DNA of 64,000 bases from JBOGVZ01 sp050692985 (GTDB lineage Bacteria; Actinomycetota; UBA4738; CALAEC01): NCBI GenBank assembly GCA_050692985.1, contig JBOGVZ010000034.1:1-64000 (forward strand), in the 5' to 3' direction. Positions 23,217-34,642 of the stretch are shown in pieces; position 1 is the first letter of the stretch, and each line of letters starts with the position of its first letter. The notes under the pieces were generated by a model, which was not told the origin of the DNA, did not search any database, and saw only the letters and a program-made list of their open reading frames with translations. A program made the translations under genes and the position numbers.

Positions 23217-24152
23217 GTGCCCGCGGCGCCGGGCTCCGGGAACGGTGCGGCGATCGTCGTCGAGGATCTTCGCAAGCGATATCGAGAGGTCGAGGCCGTC
23301 CGGGGCATCAGCTTCACGGTGAACGAGGGCCAGGTGTTCGCCCTCCTGGGGCCGAACGGCGCCGGGAAGACCACCACCGTGGAGATCTGCGAGGGCTTCA
23401 GGTCTCGCGACGCCGGCAGCGTCAGCGTCCTGGGTCACGATCCGGCCCGGCGGGAACGAGCGATGCGGGCGCAGGTGGGGATCGTGCTCCAGTCCACGGG
23501 TGTCGACCTGTTCCTGACCGTGGCGGAGACCATCGAGATGTACCGGCGCTACTACCCGCATCCCCTGGACGTGGACGAGGTCCTGGCCGTGGTGGGGCTG
23601 ACGGCGAAGCGGGACACCCGGGTGGGCAAGCTGTCCGGCGGCCAGCAACGGCGCCTGGACGTGGGGGTGGCCCTGGCCGGCGACCCCCGCCTGCTGTTCC
23701 TGGACGAGCCCACCACCGGGTTCGATCCGGCCGCCCGTCGGGGGGCCTGGGACATGATCCGGAACCTCCGGGCCCTGGGGAAGACGGTGCTCCTGACCAC
23801 CCACTACATGGACGAGGCCCAGAGCCTGGCCGACGAGGTGGCCATCATCGCCCGGGGGGAGATCGTGGCCCGGGGAACGCCGGCCACCCTGGGGGGCCGG
23901 GACACCGCCGCCACCCGGTTGCGGTTCCGGCTGCCGGTGGGAACCCGGCTCCCGCCCGACCTGCAAGCCCGGGCCGCCGACTCGGGCGGCGCCTACGTGG
24001 TGGCCACCGAGGACCCCACCCGGGACCTCCACACCCTGACCGGATGGGCCCTGGACCTGGGCGTCCGTCTCGACGACCTGGAGGTCGAGCGGCCGTCGCT
24101 GGAGGACGTGTACCTGGAGATCACCGGTGGGGAGGAGGGGACCGAGGGATGA
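23217..24152 (+). CDS. ABC-2 type exporter ATPase (DrrA/CcmA-like)
   Basis: 311 residues with Walker A GPNGAGKTTT, signature LSGGQQRRLDVG, Walker B LLFLDEPTTGFD, and the H-loop LTTHYMDEA, followed by the C-terminal extension found in DrrA-like drug or lipid exporters. The GTG at 23217 comes immediately after the previous stop. It pairs with the permease gene next to it. The pair interrupts the usual direct contact between the small membrane genes and alaS, so it may be a later insertion. Confidence 0.88.
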   Translation: MPAAPGSGNGAAIVVEDLRKRYREVEAVRGISFTVNEGQVFALLGPNGAGKTTTVEICEGFRSRDAGSVSVLGHDPARRERAMRAQVGIVLQSTGVDLFLTVAETIEMYRRYYPHPLDVDEVLAVVGLTAKRDTRVGKLSGGQQRRLDVGVALAGDPRLLFLDEPTTGFDPAARRGAWDMIRNLRALGKTVLLTTHYMDEAQSLADEVAIIARGEIVARGTPATLGGRDTAATRLRFRLPVGTRLPPDLQARAADSGGAYVVATEDPTRDLHTLTGWALDLGVRLDDLEVERPSLEDVYLEITGGEEGTEG

Positions 24153-24919
24153 GCGACCTGGGCATGGCCCTCAGGCAGGTCCGGTTCACCAACCGGGCCT
24201 TTTGGCGGAACCCGGCCTCGGCGTTCTTCACGTTCGCGTTCCCGCTGATGTTCCTGGTGATCTTCACCGCGCTGTTCGGCAACTCCGACACCGAGATCCA
24301 GGGGGTCACGATCCGCACCTCCACGTTCTACGTGGCGGCCATCTCCACGTTCTCGATCATTACGGCCACGTACACCAACCTGGCCATCAGCACGACGTTC
24401 CTGCGCGACCAGGGGGTGCTGAAGCGCATCCGGGGCTCACCCCTGCCGGCGTGGGCCTACCTGGGCGGGCGCATCATCCACGCGGTGCTGTTGGCCGTGC
24501 TGCTGGTGGTGATCGTGGCCGCGTTCGGGGCCCTGTTCTACGAGGCCGAGGTCCCCACCCGCACGCTGCCGGCCTTCCTGGCCACGGTCGCCGTGGGTGC
24601 GGCCAGCTTCTCGGCCGTGGGCCTGGCCCTGACCGCGGCGATCCCGAACGCGGACGCCGCGCCGCCGATCGTCAACGCGGTGATCCTCCCGCTGCTGTTC
24701 ATCTCCGACATCTTCATCCCGATCCCCAACCCGGATGCGTGGTACGTGAAGGTGGCCGAGGTCTTCCCGGTGTGGCACTTCGCCAAGGCCACCCAGGCCG
24801 CCTACTTCGCCCCGACCGGGAGCGGGTTCGAGGGCTACCACCTGCTGGTCATGGGGCTGTGGGGCGTGGCCGGCGTGCTCGCGGCGGCCCGGTTCTTCTC
24901 CTGGGAGCCGCGCCGCTAG
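24149..24919 (+). CDS. ABC-2 type exporter permease
   Basis: 256-residue membrane protein with six segments, starting with a cytoplasmic helix and FRNPASAFFTF-like entry (AFWRNPASAFFTFAFPLMFL). The segment LFISDIFIPIPNP matches the conserved fifth-segment region of ABC-2 permeases. ATG overlaps the ATPase stop (ATGA). Exports an unknown compound. Confidence 0.88.
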   Translation: MSDLGMALRQVRFTNRAFWRNPASAFFTFAFPLMFLVIFTALFGNSDTEIQGVTIRTSTFYVAAISTFSIITATYTNLAISTTFLRDQGVLKRIRGSPLPAWAYLGGRIIHAVLLAVLLVVIVAAFGALFYEAEVPTRTLPAFLATVAVGAASFSAVGLALTAAIPNADAAPPIVNAVILPLLFISDIFIPIPNPDAWYVKVAEVFPVWHFAKATQAAYFAPTGSGFEGYHLLVMGLWGVAGVLAAARFFSWEPRR

Positions 24920-24934
24920 CCTCCGGGCCACCGC

Positions 24935-24940
24935 TACACT
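24935..24940 (+). promoter_or_regulatory. -10 box of a probable leaderless alaS transcript
   Basis: TACACT is followed by 7 bases (GGCGCCG) and the ATG at 24948. No ribosome binding site precedes the ATG. Confidence 0.5.
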
Positions 24941-24947
24941 GGCGCCG

Positions 24948-27613
<2,666 letters not shown>

Positions 27614-27617
<4 letters not shown>

Positions 27618-28057
27618 GCGACCGCGACCCGGCCCCCGGCCGGGTGCTGGCCCTTGACCTGGGCGAGGTCCGGATCGGCGTGGCCGTCTCGGATCCGGAC
27701 CGTCGCCTGGCGGTCCCGGCGGGGACGATCCGGGTGGCCGGGGCGCCGCAGGACCTCCGGGCCGTGGCCGGCCTGGTGCGGGAGCACGGAGCCGCGGAGG
27801 TGGTCGTCGGCCATCCCCTGACGATGGCTGGGGAGCGGGGCGAGGCGGCCAGGCGGGCCGAGGAGTTCGCCGCCGGGCTCCAGGCCATCCTGGACGTCCC
27901 CGTGCACCTCCAGGACGAGCGGCTGTCCACGGTCGAGGCGGAGCGGGGGCTGCGGGCCGCCGGAGCGGGAGGCCGGGACCGCCGGGCGGCCGTGGACCAG
28001 GCCGCCGCCACCCTGATCCTGCGTTCGTTCCTGGACCGGAGCCCCCGGGAGGCCTGA
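27614..28057 (+). CDS. ruvX: Holliday junction resolvase-like protein RuvX (YqgF)
   Basis: RNase H-fold nuclease (147 residues) needed for 16S rRNA 5'-end processing in E. coli. Motifs are ALDLGEVRIGVAVSD with the first acidic residue, VVVGHPL, DERLSTVEA and the last acidic site VDQAAATLIL. The start is uncertain: a CTG at 27614 overlaps the alaS stop (CTGA) and has GGAGGGGG at a good distance, while the first GTG in frame is at 27644 without such a site and would give 137 residues. Order alaS-ruvX-mltG is conserved in actinobacteria. Confidence 0.88.
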
Positions 28058-28062
28058 GCCCC

Positions 28063-28084
28063 CCGCCCGCCCTTCGCGGGGCGG
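28063..28084 (+). terminator. Weak hairpin between ruvX and mltG
   Basis: A GC-rich inverted repeat around CGCCCTTCGCGGGGCG lies just after the ruvX stop, followed by only two T. It may limit read-through into mltG, which has its own -10 box. Confidence 0.3.
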
Positions 28085-28088
28085 TTGA

Positions 28089-28094
28089 TATCCT
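28089..28094 (+). promoter_or_regulatory. -10 box of a probable leaderless mltG transcript
   Basis: TATCCT is followed by 6 bases and the ATG at 28101; no ribosome binding site is present. Confidence 0.5.
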
Positions 28095-28100
28095 TCCCCC

Positions 28101-29132
28101 ATGCTCGATCCCCGGCGCCCCCCCCGGCGTCGCGCTGCCCGCTCGATCCTCATCCTCCTCGTCATCCTCCTGGCGCTGGGAGGCGCCGCCGGCGGCCTGT
28201 ACGTCTACGCCACCGGGGCCTCCGGACCGGCCGAGCCGGTCACGGTGGCCATCCCCCAGGGCGCCTCGGCCGACGAGGTAGCGGAGATCCTGGCCGAGGC
28301 CGGCGTGATCCGCTCGTCGCTGGCCTTCCGGGTGGCGGCCTCCGTACGGGGCCTGGGGACCTCCCTCCTGGCCGGTTCCTACCGGCTCAGGACGAACATG
28401 ACGATCTCGGAGGTGCTCGACTCGCTCCAGGAGGGGCCCCCGGCGCCCAGGACGGTGGACGTCACGTTCCCCGAGGGCCTGGAGCTCCACCAGGTGGCCG
28501 AGGTGGCGTCGGAGAGCCTGGGGGTCACGCGTGGGGCGTTCGAGCGGCTGGCCGCCAGCGGGCGCTTCGTCCTCCCGCCCTACCTGCCGAAGGGAACGCC
28601 GACGACCGAGGGCTTCCTGTTCCCCAAGACCTACTCGTTCTCCCCCGATGTCGATGCGGAGGACGTGATCCTCCGGCTGCTGGAGCAGTTCGAGGAAGAG
28701 GCCCGGGGGCTGCCGTGGGGGAGGGCCGAGCGGCTCGGGTTGACGCCCTACGAGGTCGTGATCGTGGCGTCGCTGATCGAGCGGGAAGCCCGGGTCCCCG
28801 GCGACCGGGCCAAGATCTCAGCGGTCATCCACAACCGCCTCGAGGAGGGGATGCCCCTCCAGATCGACGCCACCGTCCAGTACGCGCTCCCGGAGGAGAA
28901 CCGGATCCTCACGGTGGAGGACTACCGGTACCCCAGCCCCTACAATACCTACCTGCACCCCGGCCTCCCCCCGACCCCGATCGCCAGCCCCGGCCGGGCG
29001 TCCCTGGAGGCGGCCCTGCGCCCGGCGAACGCCGGATACCTCTACTTCGTGGTCATCGACGAGTCCGGTAGGCACGCCTTCGCGGAGACCTACGAGGAGT
29101 TCTTCCGCCTCAAGGAGCAGGCCGGCCTGTAG
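28101..29132 (+). CDS. mltG: Endolytic murein transglycosylase MltG (YceG)
   Basis: Cleaves nascent peptidoglycan strands at the membrane. 343 residues: short cytoplasmic Arg-rich end, one membrane segment (about residues 15-35), a LysM-like part (IPQGASADEVAEILAEAGVI) and the catalytic domain with VASLIEREARVPGDR containing the catalytic glutamate, then VIHNRLEEGMPLQID. Complete family length. Its usual right neighbour aroE is replaced here by the pilus locus. Confidence 0.94.
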   Translation: MLDPRRPPRRRAARSILILLVILLALGGAAGGLYVYATGASGPAEPVTVAIPQGASADEVAEILAEAGVIRSSLAFRVAASVRGLGTSLLAGSYRLRTNMTISEVLDSLQEGPPAPRTVDVTFPEGLELHQVAEVASESLGVTRGAFERLAASGRFVLPPYLPKGTPTTEGFLFPKTYSFSPDVDAEDVILRLLEQFEEEARGLPWGRAERLGLTPYEVVIVASLIEREARVPGDRAKISAVIHNRLEEGMPLQIDATVQYALPEENRILTVEDYRYPSPYNTYLHPGLPPTPIASPGRASLEAALRPANAGYLYFVVIDESGRHAFAETYEEFFRLKEQAGL

Positions 29133-29212
29133 CAATCGGTCGGACGGCGAGCCACCCCCCCTCTCCCCTCAAGGCGGACGCATCGTGCGCCGAAGACTGT
29201 GATGAGCGCCCA

Positions 29213-29911
29213 ATGGACAACGTGGATCTGACGACGCTGGCGACGAGCATCTGTGCGGGCCTGGACGGTGTCCGGGTCTGCCTCCTCCTGTCCGGGGACG
29301 GGCTCACCCTGGGGGCCCATCCGCCCGACGGGGAGGGCCGGGCCAGGGAGGTGTGGGGCCGCCTCCAGGGGATCGGCGACCCCGTGCGGGGCTTCATGGA
29401 CATCGGCGAGGAGGTGTGGGTGGTGCTGCGCCGGGGACCCTACACCGGGGTGCTGGTGACCGGGCCCGGCGTCAAGGCCGGCCTCCTCCTGGACAAGCTG
29501 GAGTTCATGTTGCGGACGGCCGAGGAGGCCAGGGCCCGCGACGCCACCGCCGTGGCCACGCCGCCCAGCCGGCCCGAGGCCACCCGGCGACCCCGGACGT
29601 CCCTGCACGCCGAGGCCAACGGCGACGCCCCGCCCCCGAGCCCCGAGCAGGGGACCAAGCCGGCCCGGGACGGGCGGGGGCCCACGAGCGCGCCCCGGTA
29701 CACCGCTCCGGAGGTGCTCCAGGGGGCCGCCAAGCGCGTGGTCGACATCACCGCGGCCGGCGGGGACCCGGAGCCGGAGCCGGACGCCCCCTCGGCCCCG
29801 CCCAGGGACCCGCGGGGCAACCGGCGGTCTGCCGCAGACGACGGCGAGGTGGACCGGGTGGCCCTGGCCAGGGAGTTCAGGCAGCTGCTGGGCGAATCGG
29901 ACGTGGGATGA
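29213..29911 (+). CDS. Roadblock/LC7-like protein ahead of pilB
   Basis: 232 residues. The first 100 or so look like a roadblock/LC7 fold of the MglB type (DGVRVCLLLSGDGLTLGA, then a beta-rich part VWVVLRRGPYTGVLVTG and a helix LLLDKLEFML). The rest is a low-complexity Pro/Arg/Glu linker with a short helical end (VALAREFRQLLGESDVG). It lies 10 bases before pilB and is probably co-transcribed. Roadblock proteins regulate small GTPases in gliding bacteria; a role in controlling the pilus motor is inference from position. The fold call needs a profile search. Confidence 0.55.
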   Translation: MDNVDLTTLATSICAGLDGVRVCLLLSGDGLTLGAHPPDGEGRAREVWGRLQGIGDPVRGFMDIGEEVWVVLRRGPYTGVLVTGPGVKAGLLLDKLEFMLRTAEEARARDATAVATPPSRPEATRRPRTSLHAEANGDAPPPSPEQGTKPARDGRGPTSAPRYTAPEVLQGAAKRVVDITAAGGDPEPEPDAPSAPPRDPRGNRRSAADDGEVDRVALAREFRQLLGESDVG

Positions 29912-29921
29912 GCGAGGGGAC

Positions 29922-31601
29922 ATGAGGAAGACCAAGGACCTGGGAGACGTGCTGGTCGGCGAAGGTCTGATCAACCTTGAGCAGCTCGTGAAGGCGACCG
30001 AGGAGACCGAGCGGGCGGGCAGTTCGTTGGGCCGGGTGCTGGTGGACCTTGGATTCGTCAAGGAGCCCGAGCTGGTGGCCGCGCTGGCTCGGCAGGTGGG
30101 CCTGGAGTTCGTCGACCTCTCCGAGCAGTCCATCGATCCGTCTGCGGCCAGCCTGGTCTCCGAGCAGATGGCCCGACGCTACCGGGCCATGCCGATCGGC
30201 TTCGAGGAGGACCGGCTGGTGGTGGCCATGTCCGACCCCGCCAACGTCTTCGCCCTCGACGACATCCGCACGATGACCGGCATGGACGTCAAGCCGGTGG
30301 TGGCCACCGCCGCCGACGTGGACGCGGCTATCCGCCGCTACGGCCGGTTCGAGGAATCCGTCGAGGACATCGCCTCCGAGGCCGCCACCAAGGCCAAGGA
30401 GGACCTGAACGAGCTCGACGATATGCCGGCCGCCGTGGAGGAGGCGCCCATCGTCCGGCTGGTCAACCTGCTGATCACCCAGGGTGTGGCCGACCGGGCC
30501 TCCGACATCCACATCGAACCCACCGAGGGCGACATCCGGATCCGCTACCGCATCGACGGGGTGCTCCACGAGGTGATGCGCTCACCGAAGAACATCCACA
30601 ACGGGCTGATCTCTCGCCTCAAGGTGATGGCGGACATCAACATCGCCGAACGCCGGCTGCCCCAGGACGGACGGGTCGGGCTGGTGGTGGGCGGGAAGGC
30701 CGTGGACCTCCGGGTGGCCACGCTGCCCACGGTCCACGGGGAGAAGATGGTGATCCGGATCCTCGACAAGACCAGCGTCCTCCTCCACCTCGACGAGCTG
30801 GGCCTCCTGGAGGGGCCCTACCTCAGCTACGAGCAGGCCTTCCGCAGGCCCTACGGCACGATCCTGGCCACGGGGCCGACCGGCTCGGGCAAGTCCACGA
30901 CCCTGTACGCCACCCTCAACATCATCAACACGCCCGACCGGAACATCATCACCGTCGAGGACCCGGTGGAGTACCGGATGGCCGGGATCAGCCAGATCCA
31001 GGTCCACCCCAAGGCCGGGCTGACGTTCTCCACCGCCCTGCGGTCGATCCTTCGCGCGGACCCCGACGTCGTCCTGATCGGTGAGATCCGCGACCGGGAG
31101 ACCGCGCTGATCGCCATGGAGGCCGCCCTCACCGGCCACCTGGTCCTGTCGACCCTGCACACCAACGACGCTGCATCGGCGGTGACCCGGCTGATCGAGA
31201 TGCAGGTGGAGCCGTACCTGGTGGCCTCCGCGCTCGACTGCGTGGTGGCCCAGCGGCTGGCCCGGCGGCTGTGCGGGCGGTGCAAGGAGCCCTTCGAGCC
31301 GACCGAGGCCGAGCTGGTGACGGCCGGGTTCTCCGCCGAGATGATCGGCGAGATCGAGCAGCTGTACCGGCCCATGGGGTGTGCCCACTGCGGGCAGACC
31401 GGCTACCGGGGCCGCCTGGGGCTGTACGAGGTGATGCCGATCACCGAGGAGGTCGAGCGGCTGACCGTGGAGAACCGCCCATCCGAGGAGATGGCCAGGC
31501 TCGCGGTGGAGCAGGGGATGGTCACCCTGATGGAGGACGGGCTGGAGAAGGCACGCATGGGACAGACGTCCCTCGAGGAGATCTTCCGGGTGGTGGCGTG
31601 A
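29922..31601 (+). CDS. pilB: Type IV pilus assembly ATPase PilB
   Basis: Cytoplasmic hexameric motor for pilus extension, 559 residues. The N-terminal MshEN-type domain (residues 1 to about 150, with LGDVLVGEGLI and LGRVLVDLGFV) may bind cyclic di-GMP. The GspE core has Walker A GPTGSGKSTT near residue 316, the Asp box, Walker B-type ILRADPDVVLIGEIRD, and a four-cysteine zinc site (CGRC near 450, CAHC near 487). The stop shares a base with the pilT start. Confidence 0.95.
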   Translation: MRKTKDLGDVLVGEGLINLEQLVKATEETERAGSSLGRVLVDLGFVKEPELVAALARQVGLEFVDLSEQSIDPSAASLVSEQMARRYRAMPIGFEEDRLVVAMSDPANVFALDDIRTMTGMDVKPVVATAADVDAAIRRYGRFEESVEDIASEAATKAKEDLNELDDMPAAVEEAPIVRLVNLLITQGVADRASDIHIEPTEGDIRIRYRIDGVLHEVMRSPKNIHNGLISRLKVMADINIAERRLPQDGRVGLVVGGKAVDLRVATLPTVHGEKMVIRILDKTSVLLHLDELGLLEGPYLSYEQAFRRPYGTILATGPTGSGKSTTLYATLNIINTPDRNIITVEDPVEYRMAGISQIQVHPKAGLTFSTALRSILRADPDVVLIGEIRDRETALIAMEAALTGHLVLSTLHTNDAASAVTRLIEMQVEPYLVASALDCVVAQRLARRLCGRCKEPFEPTEAELVTAGFSAEMIGEIEQLYRPMGCAHCGQTGYRGRLGLYEVMPITEEVERLTVENRPSEEMARLAVEQGMVTLMEDGLEKARMGQTSLEEIFRVVA

Positions 31602-32704
31602 TGGACATGGCAGTAGAGACCGACGTCAGCATCGCCGAGTTCCTGCAGACGGTGGTGGATCGGAAGGCCAGCGACCTCCACATCACCGCGGGATCGTCCC
31701 CGGTGATCAGGGTGAACGGCGCGCTCCGTCGGCTCGAGGACTTCCCGGCGCTGACGCCGGACCACCTCCAGCGCCTGGTGTACTCGATCCTCACCCAGAA
31801 GCAGCGGGAGCGCCTGGAGCAGGAGCTCGAGCTCGACATCTCCTACGCCCTCCCGGGCCAGGCCCGGTTCCGCGTCAACGTCTACTTCCAGCGGGAGTCC
31901 CTGGGCGCGGCCTTCCGGCTGATCCCGGACGAGATCAAGTCGATCGAGCAGCTGCGGCTGCCGCTCCAGGTCGAGCAGTTCGCCCGGATCCCCCGCGGGC
32001 TGGTGCTGGTCACCGGGCCCACCGGCTCGGGGAAGTCGACCACCCTGGCGGCCCTGGTGGACGTGGTCAACCGGGAGCAGGACCTGCACATCATGACCGT
32101 GGAGGATCCCATCGAGTTCCTCCACCACCACAAGCGCTGCATCGTCAACCAGCGGGAGGTCGGCTCGGACACCCTGTCGTTCGCATCCGCGCTGAAGCAC
32201 GTCCTGCGCCAGGACCCCGACGTGATCCTGGTCGGCGAGATGCGGGACCTGGAGACGATCTCCACGGCCCTGACCGCCGCCGAGACCGGGCACCTGGTGT
32301 TCGCCACCCTTCACACCCAGGACGCCCCCCAGACGATGGACCGGATCATCGACGTGTTCCCGTCCTTCCAGCAGCAGCAGATCCGGGTCCAGCTGGCCGC
32401 CACGATCCAGGGCGTGCTCACCCAGCAGCTCCTGCCCACGGCCGACGGGACCGGGCGGGTGGTGGCCGCGGAGGTCCTGACGGCCACGCCGGCGGTGAGG
32501 AACCTGGTGCGAGAGGCCAAGATCCATCAGATCTACTCCGCCATGCAGGCGGGGGCGAAGCACGGCATGCAGACCATGGACCAGTCCCTGGTCACCCTGG
32601 TCAGGACGGGTGCCATCACCTACGACACCGCCGCCGCCTCGTGCCACGACGTGTCGGAGCTACGGCGGATGCTGGGTCGGGAAGGGGCGGCGGCTGGTGG
32701 CTGA
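31601..32704 (+). CDS. pilT: Type IV pilus retraction ATPase PilT
   Basis: 367 residues; motor that depolymerises pili and drives twitching or DNA uptake. It has the PilT-type N-domain (DLHITAGSSPVIRVNG), Walker A GPTGSGKSTT near residue 137, LRQDPDVILVGEMRD, and the AIRNLIRE-like motif (AVRNLVREAKIHQ) that marks retraction ATPases rather than PilB. Its presence implies dynamic pili. ATG overlaps the pilB stop by one base; the 3' end overlaps pilC by 8 bases. Confidence 0.95.
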   Translation: MDMAVETDVSIAEFLQTVVDRKASDLHITAGSSPVIRVNGALRRLEDFPALTPDHLQRLVYSILTQKQRERLEQELELDISYALPGQARFRVNVYFQRESLGAAFRLIPDEIKSIEQLRLPLQVEQFARIPRGLVLVTGPTGSGKSTTLAALVDVVNREQDLHIMTVEDPIEFLHHHKRCIVNQREVGSDTLSFASALKHVLRQDPDVILVGEMRDLETISTALTAAETGHLVFATLHTQDAPQTMDRIIDVFPSFQQQQIRVQLAATIQGVLTQQLLPTADGTGRVVAAEVLTATPAVRNLVREAKIHQIYSAMQAGAKHGMQTMDQSLVTLVRTGAITYDTAAASCHDVSELRRMLGREGAAAGG

Positions 32705-33905
32705 GACCTACAGCTACCGGGTGCGAGACCGCAGCGGCTCGCTCATCACCGGCGAGCTGGTGGCCGACAGCCAGCAGCGGGTGCTCGAGCGCCTCCGGGA
32801 GATGAGCTTCATCCCGCTGGAGGTGAAGGCCAAGAACAAGGGCCTCCAGCGGGAGTTCTCGTTCCGGAAGAAGGTCAAGCTCAAAGACCTGGCGGTGTTC
32901 TCCCGGCAGTTCGCCACGATGGTGAACTCCGGCCTGCCGCTGCTCCGGACGCTGTCCATCCTCGAGGACCAGACCCCCAGCAGGCTGCTGGGGAAGGTCC
33001 TGAGCGAGATCCGGCTGGACGTCGAGCAGGGGACCGCCCTGTCGTCGGCCATGGCCAAGCACCCGAAGGCGTTCAACAATCTCTTCGTGTCGATGTGCCG
33101 GGCGGGGGAGACCTCGGGGACCCTGGACTCCGTGCTCCTGCGCCTGGCCGACACGCTGGAGAAGGAGGTGTCGCTCCGGCGAAAGATCAAGTCCGCCATG
33201 ACCTACCCGATCGTGGTGTTCGTGCTGGTGCTCATCATCCTCACCGTGATGCTGGTATTCGTGGTCCCCACCTTCAAGGACCTGTACCAGCAGCTCGGGG
33301 GGGTCCTTCCGCTTCCCACCCGATTGCTGGTGGCGGTATCGGACGTGGTCCGCGGCGGGTTCCTGTTCGTGGCCGGCGGGGCCGCCCTGGCGATCTTCCT
33401 GTTCCGCCGGTGGATCAAGACCGACACGGGCCGCGAGGCCTTCGACCGGTTCAAGCTCAAGATCCCCATCTTCGGGGGGCTGTTCCACAAGACCGCCCTG
33501 TCGAGGTTCGCCCGCACCCTGGGCGTGCTGAGCCGATCGGGGGTGCCGATCCTCCAGGCCCTGGACATCGTGGCGGACACGGTGAACAACAAGGTGGTGG
33601 CAAACGCGGTGCTGGACATCCAGGCCAGCGTGAAGTCCGGGGAGAGCCTGTCGCATCCCCTGGAGCGGCACAAGGTGTTCCCTCCCATGGTGGTGCAGAT
33701 GATGTCGGTGGGGGAGGAGACCGGGGCCCTGGATGCCATGCTGGAGAAGGTCTCCGACTTCTACGACGACGAGATCGCCGCCACCGTAGAGTCGCTGACC
33801 TCGCTGATCGAGCCCGTCCTGATCGCCGTGGTCGGCGGCACCGTGGGCGCCATCGTCATCGCCCTGTACCTCCCCACGTTCAAGATCTTCGAGCTCATCA
33901 AGTAG
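32697..33905 (+). CDS. pilC: Type IV pilus inner-membrane platform protein PilC
   Basis: 402 residues with two GspF domains, each a cytoplasmic helical bundle (VFSRQFATMVNSGLPLLRTL and SRFARTLGVLSRSGVPILQAL are the two matching signatures), and three membrane segments, the last at the C-terminus (VGAIVIALYLPTF). It anchors the PilB and PilT motors. Start is GTG at 32697 inside the end of pilT; the long frame upstream is not used. Confidence 0.95.
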   Translation: MAETYSYRVRDRSGSLITGELVADSQQRVLERLREMSFIPLEVKAKNKGLQREFSFRKKVKLKDLAVFSRQFATMVNSGLPLLRTLSILEDQTPSRLLGKVLSEIRLDVEQGTALSSAMAKHPKAFNNLFVSMCRAGETSGTLDSVLLRLADTLEKEVSLRRKIKSAMTYPIVVFVLVLIILTVMLVFVVPTFKDLYQQLGGVLPLPTRLLVAVSDVVRGGFLFVAGGAALAIFLFRRWIKTDTGREAFDRFKLKIPIFGGLFHKTALSRFARTLGVLSRSGVPILQALDIVADTVNNKVVANAVLDIQASVKSGESLSHPLERHKVFPPMVVQMMSVGEETGALDAMLEKVSDFYDDEIAATVESLTSLIEPVLIAVVGGTVGAIVIALYLPTFKIFELIK

Positions 33906-33924
33906 TCCGGAGGATTTCCGGACT
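33904..33924 (+). terminator. Hairpin at the pilC stop codon
   Basis: AGTCCGGA (33904-33911) pairs perfectly with 33917-33924 around a 5-base loop. It begins in the pilC stop codon. It may reduce read-through or stabilise the upstream mRNA end, separating motor genes from the abundant pilin message. Confidence 0.4.
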
Positions 33925-34002
33925 CAGGGGCTCAAGCCAACGGTTCGTTGCGCCGATATCCCAGCCGACAGACATCCAGCGACCCGGAAGGGGGTGCACA
34001 GA

Positions 34003-34470
34003 ATGCTGGAGCTGATTCGCAAGAGGATGCGGGACGACCGTGGATTCACGCTCATCGAACTCATGGTGGTCGTCCTGATCATCGCGATCCTGATCGCCAT
34101 CGCCATCCCGACCTTCCTCGGCCTGCGGGCCCGGGCACAGGACCGGGCGGCCCAGTCGAATCTTCGGAACGGCCTCACCACGGCCAAGGCCTTCTACACG
34201 GACGGTGAGACCTACACCGGGTTCACCGCGGCGTCTGGTGCGCCACAGGCCATCGAGCCCTCGCTGACGTGGGTGGACGGTGTTCCGGCCAACGTCGGCG
34301 AGGTGGGCATCGCACCACCGGCCGACCAGCAGGTCATGATGCGGGCCGTGAGTGCGTCCGGCGAGTCGTTCTGTATCGCAGACTCATCGCAGGGTCCGGG
34401 AACCGTGCGCGGCATCGGGGTCCCACTAACACAGGACTTCGCCGGGTGTGACGCGCTAGAGGACTGGTAA
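34003..34470 (+). CDS. pilA: Major type IV pilin
   Basis: Prepilin of 155 residues with a short basic leader cut after G14, giving FTLIELMVVV with the conserved Glu at position +5, then a hydrophobic helix used for assembly. The C-terminal globular part is short and has two cysteines (SFCIADSS, AGCDALEDW) that can form the usual disulfide-bounded loop. I start at ATG 34003 (GAAGGGG upstream); a GTG at 33994 is also in frame. A strong hairpin follows, as expected for an abundant subunit made from its own message. Confidence 0.92.
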   Translation: MLELIRKRMRDDRGFTLIELMVVVLIIAILIAIAIPTFLGLRARAQDRAAQSNLRNGLTTAKAFYTDGETYTGFTAASGAPQAIEPSLTWVDGVPANVGEVGIAPPADQQVMMRAVSASGESFCIADSSQGPGTVRGIGVPLTQDFAGCDALEDW

Positions 34471-34490
34471 GCCGACCAAGGCACCATCGT

Positions 34491-34520
34491 GGAAGGGGCG
34501 GTCTGCGGACCGCCCCTTCC
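34491..34520 (+). terminator. Strong terminator after the major pilin gene
   Basis: 13-bp perfect stem (34491-34503 with 34508-34520) closed by a TGCG tetraloop, followed by GCTTCATTC. This is the most stable hairpin in the locus. It should end most transcripts after the pilin, allowing a high pilin to minor pilin ratio. Confidence 0.75.
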
Positions 34521-34596
34521 GCTTCATTCGGCTCCCCCTGCGACCTGAAGGCCGCTCCCCAGACAAGGCCACGGCCCGCCTCTTCACGCGAGAGCA

Positions 34597-34631
34597 CTGT
34601 AGGTGAGCCCCATGGCGGCCGATACCTACAG
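34597..34631 (+). repeat. Inverted repeat in the leader of the minor pilin operon
   Basis: CTGTAGGT (34597-34604) and ACCTACAG (34624-34631) are perfect 8-bp inverted repeats 19 bases apart, ending 11 bases before the minor pilin ATG at 34643. It could be an operator or an RNA hairpin that affects translation. No regulator is known. Confidence 0.4.
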
Positions 34632-34642
34632 GGGACTCCCAC

